Source: Massilia sp. (lineage in GTDB: Bacteria; Pseudomonadota; Gammaproteobacteria; Burkholderiales; Burkholderiaceae_D). Taken from it: a stretch of 64,000 nt of DNA. Positions 53,982 to 63,203 of the stretch are shown piece after piece; positions within the stretch are counted from its first letter, which is position 1; the number at the start of each line of letters is the position of its first letter. A model generated the notes under the pieces. It was not told the DNA's origin and searched no databases. It saw only the letters and a list, made by a program, of their open reading frames with translations. The stretch is taken from the NCBI GenBank assembly GCA_025359245.1, contig JANYGW010000135.1, forward strand, positions 1 to 64,000. Direction: 5' to 3'. A program made the translations under genes and the position numbers.

Positions 53982-55346
53982 TTAGCAAGGCGTCGCCCCG
54001 TGGCCGCGAAACGTGACGCGCACGCGCAAGCCCGAGGCGGGCAGTCGCGCATCGCCAAGCGCGATGGTCGCGCCCATGTTTTCGGCCACGGTGCGGGTGA
54101 TCGCCAGGCCGAGGCCGGAGCCGATTTCGCCGTTCCCCAGCACGCGATAGAAGGCATCGAATACCCGTTCGCGCTCATGCACGGCGATGCCCGGTCCGGT
54201 GTCGTCCACTTGCAGCGTCACCAGCCCGTCTTCATGCCCGACCGTGATATCAACCCGCCCGCCCGGCGGCGTGTAGCGCACCGCGTTGTCGCACAGGTTC
54301 TTGACCAGCACCTTCAGGTCGACCGCCCTCGCCTCGACCTCGCCGTCATCGTCGCCGATCACGCCCAGGTCGATGCGCTTTTCTTCGGCGATCGGCACCA
54401 GGTCTTCGAGCACTTCGCGGATGACCTGCTGCAGCGACACCTTGCTGGTCGCCTCGACCGGCCGCTCCTGGCTCCTGGCCAGGGCCAGCAACTGGTCGAG
54501 CAGTTCGCGGGTGCGGGCCAGCCCCGCCGCCAGCGCATCGAGCCGCTTGCGCGCCTCGTCCGGCATGGCGGCCGCGCCCAGCCGCTCGGCCTGCAGCGAC
54601 ATGGCCGTCATCGGCGAGCGCAGCTCGTGGGCGGCGTCGGCGATGAAGCGGCGCTGCAGCGTCAGGGCGCGTCCCATGCTCGCCAGCAGCATGTTGATCT
54701 CGACCACGAACGGCCACACCTCGGACGGCAGGCCGGACTCCTTGAGCGGGCCCAGGTCATCTTCGGGACGGCGACCCAGTTCGGCGGCCAGCGTCTTGAA
54801 CGGCTTGAACATCTGGCGCAGCAGCACGCCGACCAGCAGGGCCAGCACCGGCACCAGGAACAGGATCGGCATCAGCGTGCGCAGCGCACTGGCGCGCGCG
54901 GCCGCATCGCGCACCGTGGTCTGCTGGCCGACCGCGACGCGCACGCCCTTGGCATTGGTGCGCACGTACACGCGCCATTGCGCCTGGCCCACGCTGACGG
55001 TCTGCAGACCGTCGCCAAGCTGGCTGGAAAACACCGGCGGGCGCGCGGGATTGGGCACCACCTGATTGCCGGCGGTGGGCAGGAAGCGCACCACGACGCG
55101 CGCGTCGAAGTCGACGTCGCCGGCGCGTTCGCGCGCCAGCAGCGGCGAGGCCGGCACCGCGTCCAGGCGGCTGATCAGGAAGGCGGTCTGGCGCAGGTGG
55201 TTGTCCTGTACCTGGTGCGAGTCGTCCAGCGCCGAGAAAAAGGAAAAGAAGCCGGCGCCGGCAGCGATGACGCCGATGGCCAGCGCAATCCACAGCGTCA
55301 GGCGCAGTTGCAGCGAATAGGCTATTGAGCCTTTGAGACCATCCAC
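53982..55346 (-). CDS. Sensor histidine kinase, QseC/PmrB-like
   Basis: 454 residues. TM1 ~15-38, a periplasmic region (~40-155), TM2 ~158-177, HAMP-like linker, HisKA with His240 in DAAHELRSPM, and HATPase (NAVRYTPPGG, DDTGPGI, GSGLGLAITRTV). ATG 55346 lies within the end of the regulator gene (25-base overlap). It forms a unit with the OmpR-type regulator and a PAP2 phosphatase, which suggests sensing of envelope damage or cationic peptides (inference). Confidence 0.92.
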   Translation of the reverse strand: MDGLKGSIAYSLQLRLTLWIALAIGVIAAGAGFFSFFSALDDSHQVQDNHLRQTAFLISRLDAVPASPLLARERAGDVDFDARVVVRFLPTAGNQVVPNPARPPVFSSQLGDGLQTVSVGQAQWRVYVRTNAKGVRVAVGQQTTVRDAAARASALRTLMPILFLVPVLALLVGVLLRQMFKPFKTLAAELGRRPEDDLGPLKESGLPSEVWPFVVEINMLLASMGRALTLQRRFIADAAHELRSPMTAMSLQAERLGAAAMPDEARKRLDALAAGLARTRELLDQLLALARSQERPVEATSKVSLQQVIREVLEDLVPIAEEKRIDLGVIGDDDGEVEARAVDLKVLVKNLCDNAVRYTPPGGRVDITVGHEDGLVTLQVDDTGPGIAVHERERVFDAFYRVLGNGEIGSGLGLAITRTVAENMGATIALGDARLPASGLRVRVTFRGHGATPC

Positions 55347-55984
55347 CCGACACCCCGCACGTTTTTGATCGTTGCACTGCCCAGCTTCTTGCGCAAGGCG
55401 TGGATCAGGAATTCGACCGCATTGCTCTCGACCTCTTCGTTCCAGCCGTAGATCCGGTGTTCCAGTTCGGCGCGCGACAGGATCGCCCCCGGCCGCTGCA
55501 GCAATGCCTGCAGCAGCGAGAATTCGCGCGCCGTCAAGCGCACCGGCGCGCCATCGATGCTCGCTTCATGGGTGGCCGGATCGAGCACCAGCGCGCCGTT
55601 CGACAGCGCCGGACTGGCGCTGCCCTGCTTGCGCCGCGTCAGCGCACGCATGCGCGCCAACAATTCGCTCATCACGAACGGCTTGACCAGGTAGTCATCG
55701 GCGCCGCCGTCGAGCCCCGCGACGCGGTCGTGGGTCGCATCGCGCGCGCTCAGCACCAGCACCGGCACGTCGTTGCTGGCGGTGCGCAGCGCCTGCAGCA
55801 CCGCCATGCCGTCGATGCGCGGCAGGCCCAGGTCGAGCAGCACCAGGTCATAGCGCAGCGCGGCCAGCGTGGTCAACGCGCTGCTGCCGTCGCGCACCCA
55901 GTCGACTGCGTAACTGGCGTCGCGCAGCGCCTGCTGCACCACGTTGCCGATCATCGGATCGTCTTCGACCAGCAATACCCTCAT
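55322..55984 (-). CDS. OmpR-family response regulator, QseB/PmrA-like
   Basis: 220 residues. Receiver with Asp51 in LLDLGLPRIDGM, Lys101 in LVKPF, and a winged-helix domain (LTAREFSLLQALLQRPGAILSR, NAVEFLIHALRKKLG, IKNVRGVGWM). The GLPRIDG form is typical of the QseB/PmrA branch. Overlaps the kinase by 25 bases and begins 37 bases after the PAP2 gene on the same strand. Confidence 0.93.
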   Translation of the reverse strand: MRVLLVEDDPMIGNVVQQALRDASYAVDWVRDGSSALTTLAALRYDLVLLDLGLPRIDGMAVLQALRTASNDVPVLVLSARDATHDRVAGLDGGADDYLVKPFVMSELLARMRALTRRKQGSASPALSNGALVLDPATHEASIDGAPVRLTAREFSLLQALLQRPGAILSRAELEHRIYGWNEEVESNAVEFLIHALRKKLGSATIKNVRGVGWMVSKAQ

Positions 55985-56021
55985 GCCTGGCCCGCGTCCA
56001 GCGGCGCCTGAAGCGCCAGGT

Positions 56022-56627
56022 TCAATTGCGCACCCACCCGCGCGCGATGGGCGCGCTCAGCAGGCGGCGATACAGGCCCTCACCATGCGTCGTCACGTTC
56101 GGACCAAGTTTCAGCCATAGAGGATAAATGCACAGCCAGGTTGCCACGACCACGCCCACCGCGCCCGACATGTCGAGCGGGAAGTGCACGCCCAGGAAAA
56201 TGCGCGCCCACGCAACGACTACCCCGCTCAGCAAGACGGCCCAGCCGGCCCACCCGCGCGGGTCGGCAAACAGCAGCGTCAGACCGATCGCCGCAAACAC
56301 GGTCGCGTGATCGCTGGGAAAGGACGAATCAGCCGCGTGCGCAATGAAAGTGTGTCCCAGGCCCATCGCAAAGGGCCGGGGATGCGGCCACGCCATGCCG
56401 AGCAACTGGTTGATTCCCAGGGCAACAAACGCAACCAGGCAGGCTTGCAACAGCACTTCGCGCTGCGCGCTTTTGCCCCAGCACCATTGCCACACCAGCA
56501 CCAGCGGAATCAGGAAGATCAGATACTCGGCAGCGGCGGCGGCCAGGCTCACCAGCCAGCGGGCGCTTGCCTGGTCGCCATTCAGCAGCAGAAATAGGGA
56601 TTGGTTCACCGCTTCGAGTGATGACAT
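56022..56627 (-). CDS. PAP2-family phosphatase (undecaprenyl-diphosphatase, BcrC-like)
   Basis: 201 residues, about six membrane helices. The three PAP2 motifs are present: PHPRPF (Arg84-Pro85), FPSDHATVFAA (Ser105-Asp106-His107) and ARIFLGVHFPLD (Arg142, His148, Asp152). BcrC-type enzymes recycle undecaprenyl diphosphate at the outer face of the membrane and add to bacitracin or cationic-peptide resistance. ATG 56627 fits the family start (NQSLFLLLNG). Upstream of, and probably cotranscribed with, the QseBC/PmrAB-like pair. Confidence 0.88.
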   Translation of the reverse strand: MSSLEAVNQSLFLLLNGDQASARWLVSLAAAAAEYLIFLIPLVLVWQWCWGKSAQREVLLQACLVAFVALGINQLLGMAWPHPRPFAMGLGHTFIAHAADSSFPSDHATVFAAIGLTLLFADPRGWAGWAVLLSGVVVAWARIFLGVHFPLDMSGAVGVVVATWLCIYPLWLKLGPNVTTHGEGLYRRLLSAPIARGWVRN

Positions 56628-56797
56628 GGTTGACTGGCCGTTCGTTGTGGGACTGCGCAGTGTAGCGCAAGTCGCGCGCACACCCGCTGTCAGCGCGTCG
56701 CTCTTTCCATCGAAACAGGTTGAGTTTTCCAGTCGACATGAGTAAAGTTGAAAGCTTGTCAAATTTTTATGCGCGCATTCACCTTCGGAGCCTCCAC

Positions 56798-59545
56798 TTG
56801 AGCCAGCAATCCCGCCGTCCCGCACTTTCCCTCTCGCGCATGACCCACGCCGTCCGCCTCGCCCTTGGCGCCGGCGCCGCCGCCAGCCTGCTGGCCCATG
56901 GCGGCGCCTGGGCCCAAACGGCCGACGCGCCCATGCAGCGAGTCGAAATCACCGGTTCGGCGATCCGCCAGGTCGAATCGGAAACCCCGCTGCCGGTCCA
57001 GATCGTCACGCGCGAACAGATCGAGAAAGCCGGCGTGACCACCGCGGCCGAGCTGATGACGCGCATTTCGGCCAACGTCGGCGGCCTGACCGACGGCGCC
57101 AGCATCAACGTGGGCGGCGACCAGCGCGGCTTCAACAGCGCCAACCTGCGCGGGATCGGCACCTCCTCGACGCTGGTGCTGCTCAATGGCCGGCGCATGG
57201 CCAATTTCGCCTCGCCAGGCGACGACAGCGGCGTGGACCTGAACAATATCCCGGCCGCCGCGCTGGCGCGCGTGGAAGTGCTGCTGGACGGCGCATCGGC
57301 GCTGTACGGCACCGATGCGATCGGCGGTGTGATCAACTTCATCACCCGCAAGGACTTCCGCGGCGTCGAGCTGAACGCCTATGTGCTCGGCACCCGCGAA
57401 GGCGGCGCCGGCAAGCGCGCCGCCACGCTGAGCGTCGGCAAGGGAGAGCTGGACAAGGACGGCTACAACGTGTTCGCCGTCGTCGACGTGCAGCGCACCG
57501 ATAGCCTGAGCACCGCGCAGCGCGGCTTCATCGACGATCTGGCCATTCCGGCGCGCCTGGGCCATTTGCTGTCCGGTTTTACCAGTCCGGCCAATATCCG
57601 CCTGACGTCGGCCCAGCGCGACCATCTGCAGGAAATCGGTTTCCAGCGGAACGGCCGCCCGATCACCAACCGCCTGATCAACCTGGCCATCCCCACTTGC
57701 AATCCGCCAGCCAACCTCTACCTGCCGGCCGGTACCGGCGGTGTCGACGGCTGCACCTACAATTACATGGGCGATACCGAGCTGTATCCGAAGTCGGACA
57801 AGGTCAACCTGCTCAGCCGCGGCATACTCAAGCTCGGCGCCGACAACCAGGCGTATGCCGAAGTGGCGCTGAGCCGCTCGCGCACCAGTTATGTCGGTTC
57901 GTCCGCGCGCGTGACCGGCGCTATCGACTACCGCAAGATCCCGGCGCTGGCCAATACCGGGCTGGACCAGCTGGACGACGACGTCCCCGGCGAAGTCGAA
58001 CTGCGCATGCGCGTCAACGAAGCGGGCCGCCGCACCAGCGAACTGACCAGCGAAAGCCAGCGCTACGTGCTCGGCCTGACCGGCAGCGCCGCCGGCTGGG
58101 ACTATGACGTCGGTTTCAACCACAGCGTCAACACCATCAAGGACAAGGATACCCACGGCTACCTGCTCTATAACGAGCTGCTGCAGGGGATCGCCGCCGG
58201 CCTGGTCAATCCCTTCGGGCCGTCCGGCCCGCAAGGCGTGGCCCTGCTCGACAGCATCCAGGTCAACGATGTGGCGCGGCGCGCGCGCGGCACCATGGAC
58301 TCGCTCGACTTCAAGGCCTCGCGCACGCTGATGCCGCTGGCCGGCGGCGACCTGGCGCTGGCCTTCGGCGGCGAAGCGCGGCGCGAGCGCACCGACTTCA
58401 CGCCGTCGGCGCTGCTGATGAGCGATAACATCAACAACGATAGCGCGCCCGAGGGCGGCAAGGCCACCAGCGACCAGCGCCAGGTGTACGCGGCATTCGG
58501 CGAGCTGCTGGCGCCGTTCAGCAAGCAGTGGCAAGGCCAGCTGTCGGCCCGCTACGACCATTACCAGCAAGTGGGCGGCGCGCTCAGCCCGAAACTGGGC
58601 CTGGCCTACACGCCGAACAAGTCGCTGATGCTGCGCGCCTCGGCCGGCAAGGGTTTCCGCGCGCCGTCGATGTCCGACCTGTACCGCCCGACCGTCTACA
58701 GTTCCACTGCCACCCTGCCCGACCCGGTCTACTGCGCCACGGTCGACAACAATTACGCCGACTGCGCGAACAACTGGGATACGCGGCGCTACAGCAACCC
58801 GAACTTGAAGCCGGAACGCAGCCGCCAGTATTCGGCCGGCCTGGTGATCGAGCCGGGCAAGCACTGGAATGCCAGCCTCGACTACTGGCACATCAAGCGC
58901 ACCGACCTGATCAGCGTGATTGGCGACGACGTCATCCTGGGCAACCTGGCCAAGTACGGCAGCCTGGTGCACCGCGACGAGGACGGCTATATCGATTATA
59001 TTGAGTTGCACAAGGAGAACCGCGGCGCGCAGGTGGCCAGCGGCCTGGACCTGGTGGTGGACGTGCACCGCATCGACACCGGCGTGGGCCGCTTCGGCGC
59101 GCACCTGAGCGGCACCTACGTGCTGGCGTCGAAGATCCAGACCAGCCCCGGCGACGCTTTCATCAGCGACCTGGGTAAGTTCGTCACCGACGGCGTGGTG
59201 CAGCGCTGGCGCCACACGCTGACGTTTGACTGGGAACGGGGGCCGTTGTCGGCCAGCCTGTCGCATACCTACTCGGCCGCATACGAAGACCAGAACTCGG
59301 CCATCAACCTGGACGATGGCAGCGTGGTCGCGCCGAACCGGGTCAAGGCATATTCGCTGTGGGACATGTCGCTGGCGTACGCGATCACCAAGCACTGCAA
59401 GCTGCGCGCCGGCGTGCAGAACATGTTCGACAAGGCGCCGCCGTATTCGAACCAGGCCTACTACTTCCTGTCCGGCTACGACCCGACCTATACCGACCCG
59501 CGCGGACGGCGCCTGTACGCCAGCGTCAACTACGCGTTCAAGTAG
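56798..59545 (+). CDS. TonB-dependent outer-membrane receptor
   Basis: 915 residues. Signal peptide around RLALGAGAAASLLAHGGAWA|Q, TonB box-like MQRVEITGSAIR, a plug domain (LNGRRMANFASPGDDSGVDLNNIP; DGASALYGTDAIGGVINFITRK), then a long 22-strand barrel ending in RRLYASVNYAFK. Ligand unknown; the plug is of the general catecholate/oligomer-receptor type. Start TTG 56798 has GGAG 7 bases upstream and gives the usual short basic lead-in; ATG at 56738 or 56840 are alternatives. Divergent from the PAP2 gene. Confidence 0.9.
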   Translation: MSQQSRRPALSLSRMTHAVRLALGAGAAASLLAHGGAWAQTADAPMQRVEITGSAIRQVESETPLPVQIVTREQIEKAGVTTAAELMTRISANVGGLTDGASINVGGDQRGFNSANLRGIGTSSTLVLLNGRRMANFASPGDDSGVDLNNIPAAALARVEVLLDGASALYGTDAIGGVINFITRKDFRGVELNAYVLGTREGGAGKRAATLSVGKGELDKDGYNVFAVVDVQRTDSLSTAQRGFIDDLAIPARLGHLLSGFTSPANIRLTSAQRDHLQEIGFQRNGRPITNRLINLAIPTCNPPANLYLPAGTGGVDGCTYNYMGDTELYPKSDKVNLLSRGILKLGADNQAYAEVALSRSRTSYVGSSARVTGAIDYRKIPALANTGLDQLDDDVPGEVELRMRVNEAGRRTSELTSESQRYVLGLTGSAAGWDYDVGFNHSVNTIKDKDTHGYLLYNELLQGIAAGLVNPFGPSGPQGVALLDSIQVNDVARRARGTMDSLDFKASRTLMPLAGGDLALAFGGEARRERTDFTPSALLMSDNINNDSAPEGGKATSDQRQVYAAFGELLAPFSKQWQGQLSARYDHYQQVGGALSPKLGLAYTPNKSLMLRASAGKGFRAPSMSDLYRPTVYSSTATLPDPVYCATVDNNYADCANNWDTRRYSNPNLKPERSRQYSAGLVIEPGKHWNASLDYWHIKRTDLISVIGDDVILGNLAKYGSLVHRDEDGYIDYIELHKENRGAQVASGLDLVVDVHRIDTGVGRFGAHLSGTYVLASKIQTSPGDAFISDLGKFVTDGVVQRWRHTLTFDWERGPLSASLSHTYSAAYEDQNSAINLDDGSVVAPNRVKAYSLWDMSLAYAITKHCKLRAGVQNMFDKAPPYSNQAYYFLSGYDPTYTDPRGRRLYASVNYAFK

Positions 59546-59557
59546 GCCGGTATCGCG

Positions 59558-59902
59558 TTACAGCGACCACACGTATTCGACCTTGGTCCAGGTTTGCGAC
59601 GGGGCGCCATCCTTGGTGCCCGGTTTGAATTTGCAGGCTGTGATGGCGCTCAGCGCGGCCTTGTCGAGTGTCTTGGAACCGCTGCTTTTGTCGAGCTTCG
59701 ATTCGATCACCTTGCCGGCCGGCGAGACCAGGAATTGCATCTGCACGATGCCTTGCTCTTCATTCATCAACGACTGCTTCGGATACGTGGCCTTGCAGTT
59801 GGCAGCATCGAACACGGCCGGTACTTCGCTCGCGTAGGCATTGGCGCCGGCCACGAGGATCACGGAGGCGAGGATGCGGACGCTGATTTGAGCAATGTGC
59901 AT
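59558..59902 (-). CDS. Periplasmic TonB C-terminal domain protein
   Basis: 114 residues. Signal peptide (ISVRILASVILVAGANAYA|SE), then a TonB-C fold: NEEQGIVQMQFLVSPAGKVIESKL ... LSAITACKFKPGTKDG. No membrane anchor remains after cleavage and no proline linker, so not a classical energy transducer. GGGAAG 6-7 bases before ATG 59902. Convergent with the TonB-dependent receptor, 12 bases away; a functional link is possible. Confidence 0.8.
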   Translation of the reverse strand: MHIAQISVRILASVILVAGANAYASEVPAVFDAANCKATYPKQSLMNEEQGIVQMQFLVSPAGKVIESKLDKSSGSKTLDKAALSAITACKFKPGTKDGAPSQTWTKVEYVWSL

Positions 59903-60033
59903 GATGTTCTTCCCTGAGGTGGTTGAGTTGTCGTGGATGGTGTTGCCATCGCATGGCTCAAGAATAGAAGAGATCAGCTGCCGCCGCCATTGTCCCTTAG
60001 TGCTATACAGCAATAACAAGCATGTCGAAAATG

Positions 60034-60834
60034 TCAGGCCAGCGCCGCCAGCTCCGCGTCGGTAAAGCCGGCCTGGCGCCGCGCCGCGAAGTTGAATGGC
60101 CCCTTCAGCACTGGCGCTTCGTAGCGCAGCGCCAGTTCGGCATAAGCCGCGCGCGCTTCAAGCCCGCGCTGGTCGCACAGGTAGCGATACCAGCGGTTGC
60201 CGATCTCGACATGGCCGATTTCCTCGGCCAGGATCCGGTCCAAAATGACCGCCGCGGCCAGGTCGCCCGCTTGCGCGAGCTTGGCGCGCAGGGGCGGGAT
60301 CGCATCGAGGCCGCGCGCTTCGAGCGTGCGCGGCACCAGCGCCATCCGGGCCAGGATGTCGGCACGGGTTTTTTCGACCATTTCCCACAGGCTGTCGTGG
60401 GCGGGAAAATCGCCATAGCCGAAGCCGAGCACGCGCAGGTGCGCCGTCAGCAAGCTGAAATGGATGGCCTCCTCCCTGGCCACGCGCAGCCATTCGGTGT
60501 AGTACGCCACCGGCATGCCGGGAAAGCGCCACAGCGCGTCCAGCGCCAGGTTGGTCGCATTGAATTCGATGTGGGCCAGCGAATGGATCAGCATGGCGCG
60601 CCCTTCCACCGTCACCATCGAACGCCGGCCCACCAGGCGCGGCGGCACCAGTTCCGGGCGCAGCGGGCGCCCGGGGATCGTGGCCGTCACCGGCAAGTCG
60701 GCCGCCGTGTCGACGCTCCATGCGCCGTCGTCGCAGGCCGCCCCCATGGCCGCCACGGCCGCCATCTTGGCGACCGGATCGGTGTGCAGCAAACAGTCCA
60801 GCGCGGCTGCGCGAAGCTCAAGTGGTGATGCCAT
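60034..60834 (-). CDS. Ferritin-like DUF455 family protein
   Basis: 266 residues. Helical, with the di-metal pattern of DUF455: HSLAHIEFNATNLALDA, REEAIHFSLL and AEEIGHVEIGNRWYRYLC, giving repeated Glu/His pairs as in ferritin-like oxygenases. Activity unknown; members are often linked to tRNA or redox chemistry. I chose ATG 60834 (MASPLELRAAALDCLL); upstream in-frame ATGs at 60897 and 61065 give an atypical lead. Confidence 0.85.
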   Translation of the reverse strand: MASPLELRAAALDCLLHTDPVAKMAAVAAMGAACDDGAWSVDTAADLPVTATIPGRPLRPELVPPRLVGRRSMVTVEGRAMLIHSLAHIEFNATNLALDALWRFPGMPVAYYTEWLRVAREEAIHFSLLTAHLRVLGFGYGDFPAHDSLWEMVEKTRADILARMALVPRTLEARGLDAIPPLRAKLAQAGDLAAAVILDRILAEEIGHVEIGNRWYRYLCDQRGLEARAAYAELALRYEAPVLKGPFNFAARRQAGFTDAELAALA

Positions 60835-60895
60835 TGTGTTACCCAATGCAAACAGAATGGCGCAGTATACCAAGTGCTTGCTGTAGCATGCCGGC

Positions 60896-61056
60896 ATGAA
60901 GAAGTTCTTGCTCCTGATCCTGGCCTTGACAAGGACAACCGTCACCTGACGGCGCCGCGGTCGCTGGGCCAGACCCTGACGGTCGGCGCGATAGCCATCA
61001 CTTTTGTCAGTACCGCGGCGCGCGGCGATGTCGTGCGTGTCGTCAAACAGCACTAG
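60896..61056 (+). pseudogene. Possible decayed small exported-peptide gene
   Basis: ATG 60896 opens MKKFLLLILAL, a good signal-like start, but stops after 17 codons at 60949. A shifted frame continues without stop to 61056 (TAPRSLGQTLTVGAIAITFV). This may be a broken ~50-residue gene or chance. It lies in the divergent space before the secreted protein at 61074. Confidence 0.2.
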
Positions 61057-61073
61057 CCAGCCCAAGGAATGTC

Positions 61074-61448
61074 ATGAAAATTCGCACCATCGCCGTAACG
61101 GCAATTGCCGCGCTTGCCGTGCAGGGCGCCAGCGCCCACGGTGGTGACGGCCTCTGGTACATCAGTTCGGTGGGGCTGTGCATGGCGCAAGATGCCAGCT
61201 ACGCGTCATTGCCGGCGCCGCGCATGTTCGCCCAGGATGAAAGCATTCCCCGATTTATCGCGGAGCTGCCGCCCGACTTCAAAAAATGCCTGGTGGCCCG
61301 CAAGGCGAAATCGGCGACGTTTTGCAAGATGCTGCTGACGATCGATCCCAATCCGGGCCCCTCGAACGAAGAACTCGACAAGTTCGCGCTCAAATATCGC
61401 AAAGACATCGACACGCTGCACGCGGTGAAGTGCGCAGCGATCAAGTGA
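61074..61448 (+). CDS. Small secreted protein, unknown
   Basis: 124 residues. AAGGA 5 bases before ATG 61074. Signal peptide (IAVTAIAALAVQGASA|H), four cysteines in the mature part (GLCMAQD, KKCLVAR, TFCKMLL, VKCAAIK) that could form two disulfides, and no recognised family. Its stop codon lies in an 18-base palindrome shared with the convergent response regulator. Confidence 0.7.
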   Translation: MKIRTIAVTAIAALAVQGASAHGGDGLWYISSVGLCMAQDASYASLPAPRMFAQDESIPRFIAELPPDFKKCLVARKAKSATFCKMLLTIDPNPGPSNEELDKFALKYRKDIDTLHAVKCAAIK

Positions 61449-61453
61449 TCGCT
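61436..61453. terminator. 18-base palindrome spanning two convergent stops
   Basis: AGCGATCA-AG-TGATCGCT, perfect 8-bp arms with a 2-base centre, overlapping the stop codon of the secreted protein and touching that of the response regulator. As RNA the loop would need to open by a pair or two. It may act as a bidirectional end signal; no U-run. Confidence 0.35.
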
Positions 61454-61838
61454 AGTAATTGCTGTGTGGTCCAGCCATGGCCATCGAAATTGCCTGGACC
61501 AGCTCGCCGCCGCTGAAGGGCTTGCGCAGGAAATCGCTGCAACCGTGGTCGTAAGCGCGGGTCCGCGCGCCAGGGTCGTCGCCGCCGGTGATGAAGATGA
61601 TGGGCACGCCGATGCCCTCTTTCTGCAAGCGGCGCTGCAAGTCCAGGCCCGACATGCCGTCGAGGCCGATATCGAGCAACATGCAGTCGAACCTGCTCAG
61701 GCCCATGCACGCGAGCAGGCGCTCGGCCGACACGAAGGTTTCGACCTCGTAGCCATGGGCGCGCAGCAGTCGGGCAAACGCCTGGTTGGCGGCAACGTCA
61801 TCTTCAACCAGGGCAATGACGGGGGGCGACAGGTTCAT
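61452..61838 (-). CDS. Single-domain response regulator, FixJ-type receiver
   Basis: 128 residues. Receiver with EDD pocket, phospho-accepting Asp56 in CMLLDIGLDGMSG, Thr in IFITGGDD and Lys in LRKPFSG; sequence style of FixJ/NarL-class receivers (QRRLQKEGIGVPIIFIT). No DNA-binding domain follows, though FixJ proteins normally have one. No kinase adjacent. Confidence 0.88.
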   Translation of the reverse strand: MNLSPPVIALVEDDVAANQAFARLLRAHGYEVETFVSAERLLACMGLSRFDCMLLDIGLDGMSGLDLQRRLQKEGIGVPIIFITGGDDPGARTRAYDHGCSDFLRKPFSGGELVQAISMAMAGPHSNY

Positions 61839-62003
61839 ATTTCACAAATAGAAATTGTTTTGAATGTCCCAATGTAAGCTGCGCCACCCTGCCTGTCACT
61901 GGTACCTTGGTACAGGTAGCAAGCCGTGGCCAAGTTGAAGGAGAGCGGCCGCTGAGGCTTTCACTGGACGGTTCGCCCCGCATTCATACGGAACGATTAC
62001 GTC

Positions 62004-62867
62004 TTAGTGAAGGATGAAGTCCCGTTCGGCGATACTGTATCTGCGCCTGCCGAACGTGCCGTCAGCGCTCAGCGCCGCGATTTCGCGCCGCAGCGTCAGC
62101 AAGCGTTCGTGATATTGCGCGTCGCCGATGTGCAGCAGCGACTCGAGCGGATCGCCGCTTTGCAGTGCCGCGACGATTTCCGGACTCTTGGCCCGGCCCT
62201 GGTGACGGATGTCCGCGACCATCAGGCAGATGGCATCGGCGACGCCATCGAGCTTGTACTGCTTCGCGTAGCCGACCATTTTTTCGCGAAAGTTGGCCAC
62301 GCCCACGGCAATTTGGGTTTGCCTGTGCATCGGGTCGTTCTGGGCCCAGTGGATGAACCTGGCGGCCTGGATGATTTCGGTGTCTTCGATTTCCTTCAGC
62401 GAAGGATTCAGATAGTCGATCAGCAGTTCGGTCGATGTATCCGATTCCAGCGGCGAGATGCCATTGGCGCCTTCCTTGCAGATGCGATTCTGATCCAGCA
62501 CCAGGTCCGGAAAATATTCCGCAGCCATCGGCAGTTTGAGCAGTGCCCGGAAATAGGTGACGAAGTCGCCGTTGGGGACATGCGCGGCGAACTGCAGGAA
62601 CGAGAAGGTGAAATGCGCCCGATCGTAGGTGTTCAGCGTATGGTACAGCGCCCCTTCGGCCATCGCGGTCGGATGGATGAAGTCGGCCCAGAATCCGAAC
62701 TCCGGCCTGAACGCCGCCCGATCGTATTTCTGCTGCGCGGTGCCGACGGTATTCATCAAGCCCTTGCCGCCGTCGTAGGGAACACGGGCGCCGATATAAA
62801 AGCGCGCGTTATCGATCTTGCCGTAGTACTTGTTGCCGTCCTCGAGGGAAAAACTGACGATCTTCAT
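62004..62867 (-). CDS. Uncharacterised protein, possibly lysozyme-like
   Basis: 287 residues. AAGGAG 6 bases before ATG 62867, a strong ribosome site. No signal peptide. The centre, AMAEGALYHTLNTYDRAHFTFSF with LQFAAHVPNGDFV, has the Glu, then aromatic-Gly/Thr strand, then Gln layout seen in lysozyme/chitosanase-like folds, but this is weak. C-terminal half is helical (TEIIQAARFIHWAQNDPMH). I do not recognise the family with confidence. Monocistronic beside katE. Confidence 0.65.
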   Translation of the reverse strand: MKIVSFSLEDGNKYYGKIDNARFYIGARVPYDGGKGLMNTVGTAQQKYDRAAFRPEFGFWADFIHPTAMAEGALYHTLNTYDRAHFTFSFLQFAAHVPNGDFVTYFRALLKLPMAAEYFPDLVLDQNRICKEGANGISPLESDTSTELLIDYLNPSLKEIEDTEIIQAARFIHWAQNDPMHRQTQIAVGVANFREKMVGYAKQYKLDGVADAICLMVADIRHQGRAKSPEIVAALQSGDPLESLLHIGDAQYHERLLTLRREIAALSADGTFGRRRYSIAERDFILH

Positions 62868-63203
62868 ACAGGACTCCTTATGGTGGAACTCCAGGAAAAC
62901 CTTTGAACATCTTTGCCGGCAGGCGCGGGCAGCATCCAGTTATTTTTCAGTTTTTGGTCGTCCCCCCCGGTTGACGCAGCAAATTCAGGAAAGTCGATCA
63001 GCGAAGACGGATGCGGCGAACCAGGCGAACGCTGGTCATATCAACGGCAACGTTGATTACATGACCATACTGCCGCATTTTATTGAAGAATTTCTATCGA
63101 ATTGTCACGCGTGGCGTCGTGCGACAGATGCGCGCCACAGCGGTATGCCGTCCGCATGGCGCGCACCGCAGTGCGCATGGTATCGGCCGTATGATCCGGC
63201 TGG
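62868..63203. other. 336-base intergenic region between katE and the 62867 gene
   Basis: Leader and promoter space for the reverse-strand gene that starts at 62867. Holds a run of seven C at 62962-62968 and an AT-richer stretch at about 63045-63105. No gene, repeat, terminator or RNA structure that I can support. Confidence 0.3.

Noticed and set aside
56759-59395. Long reverse-strand open frame across the TonB-dependent receptor
   Set aside because: Shadow frame; the forward translation has signal peptide, plug and barrel, the reverse has no recognisable motif.
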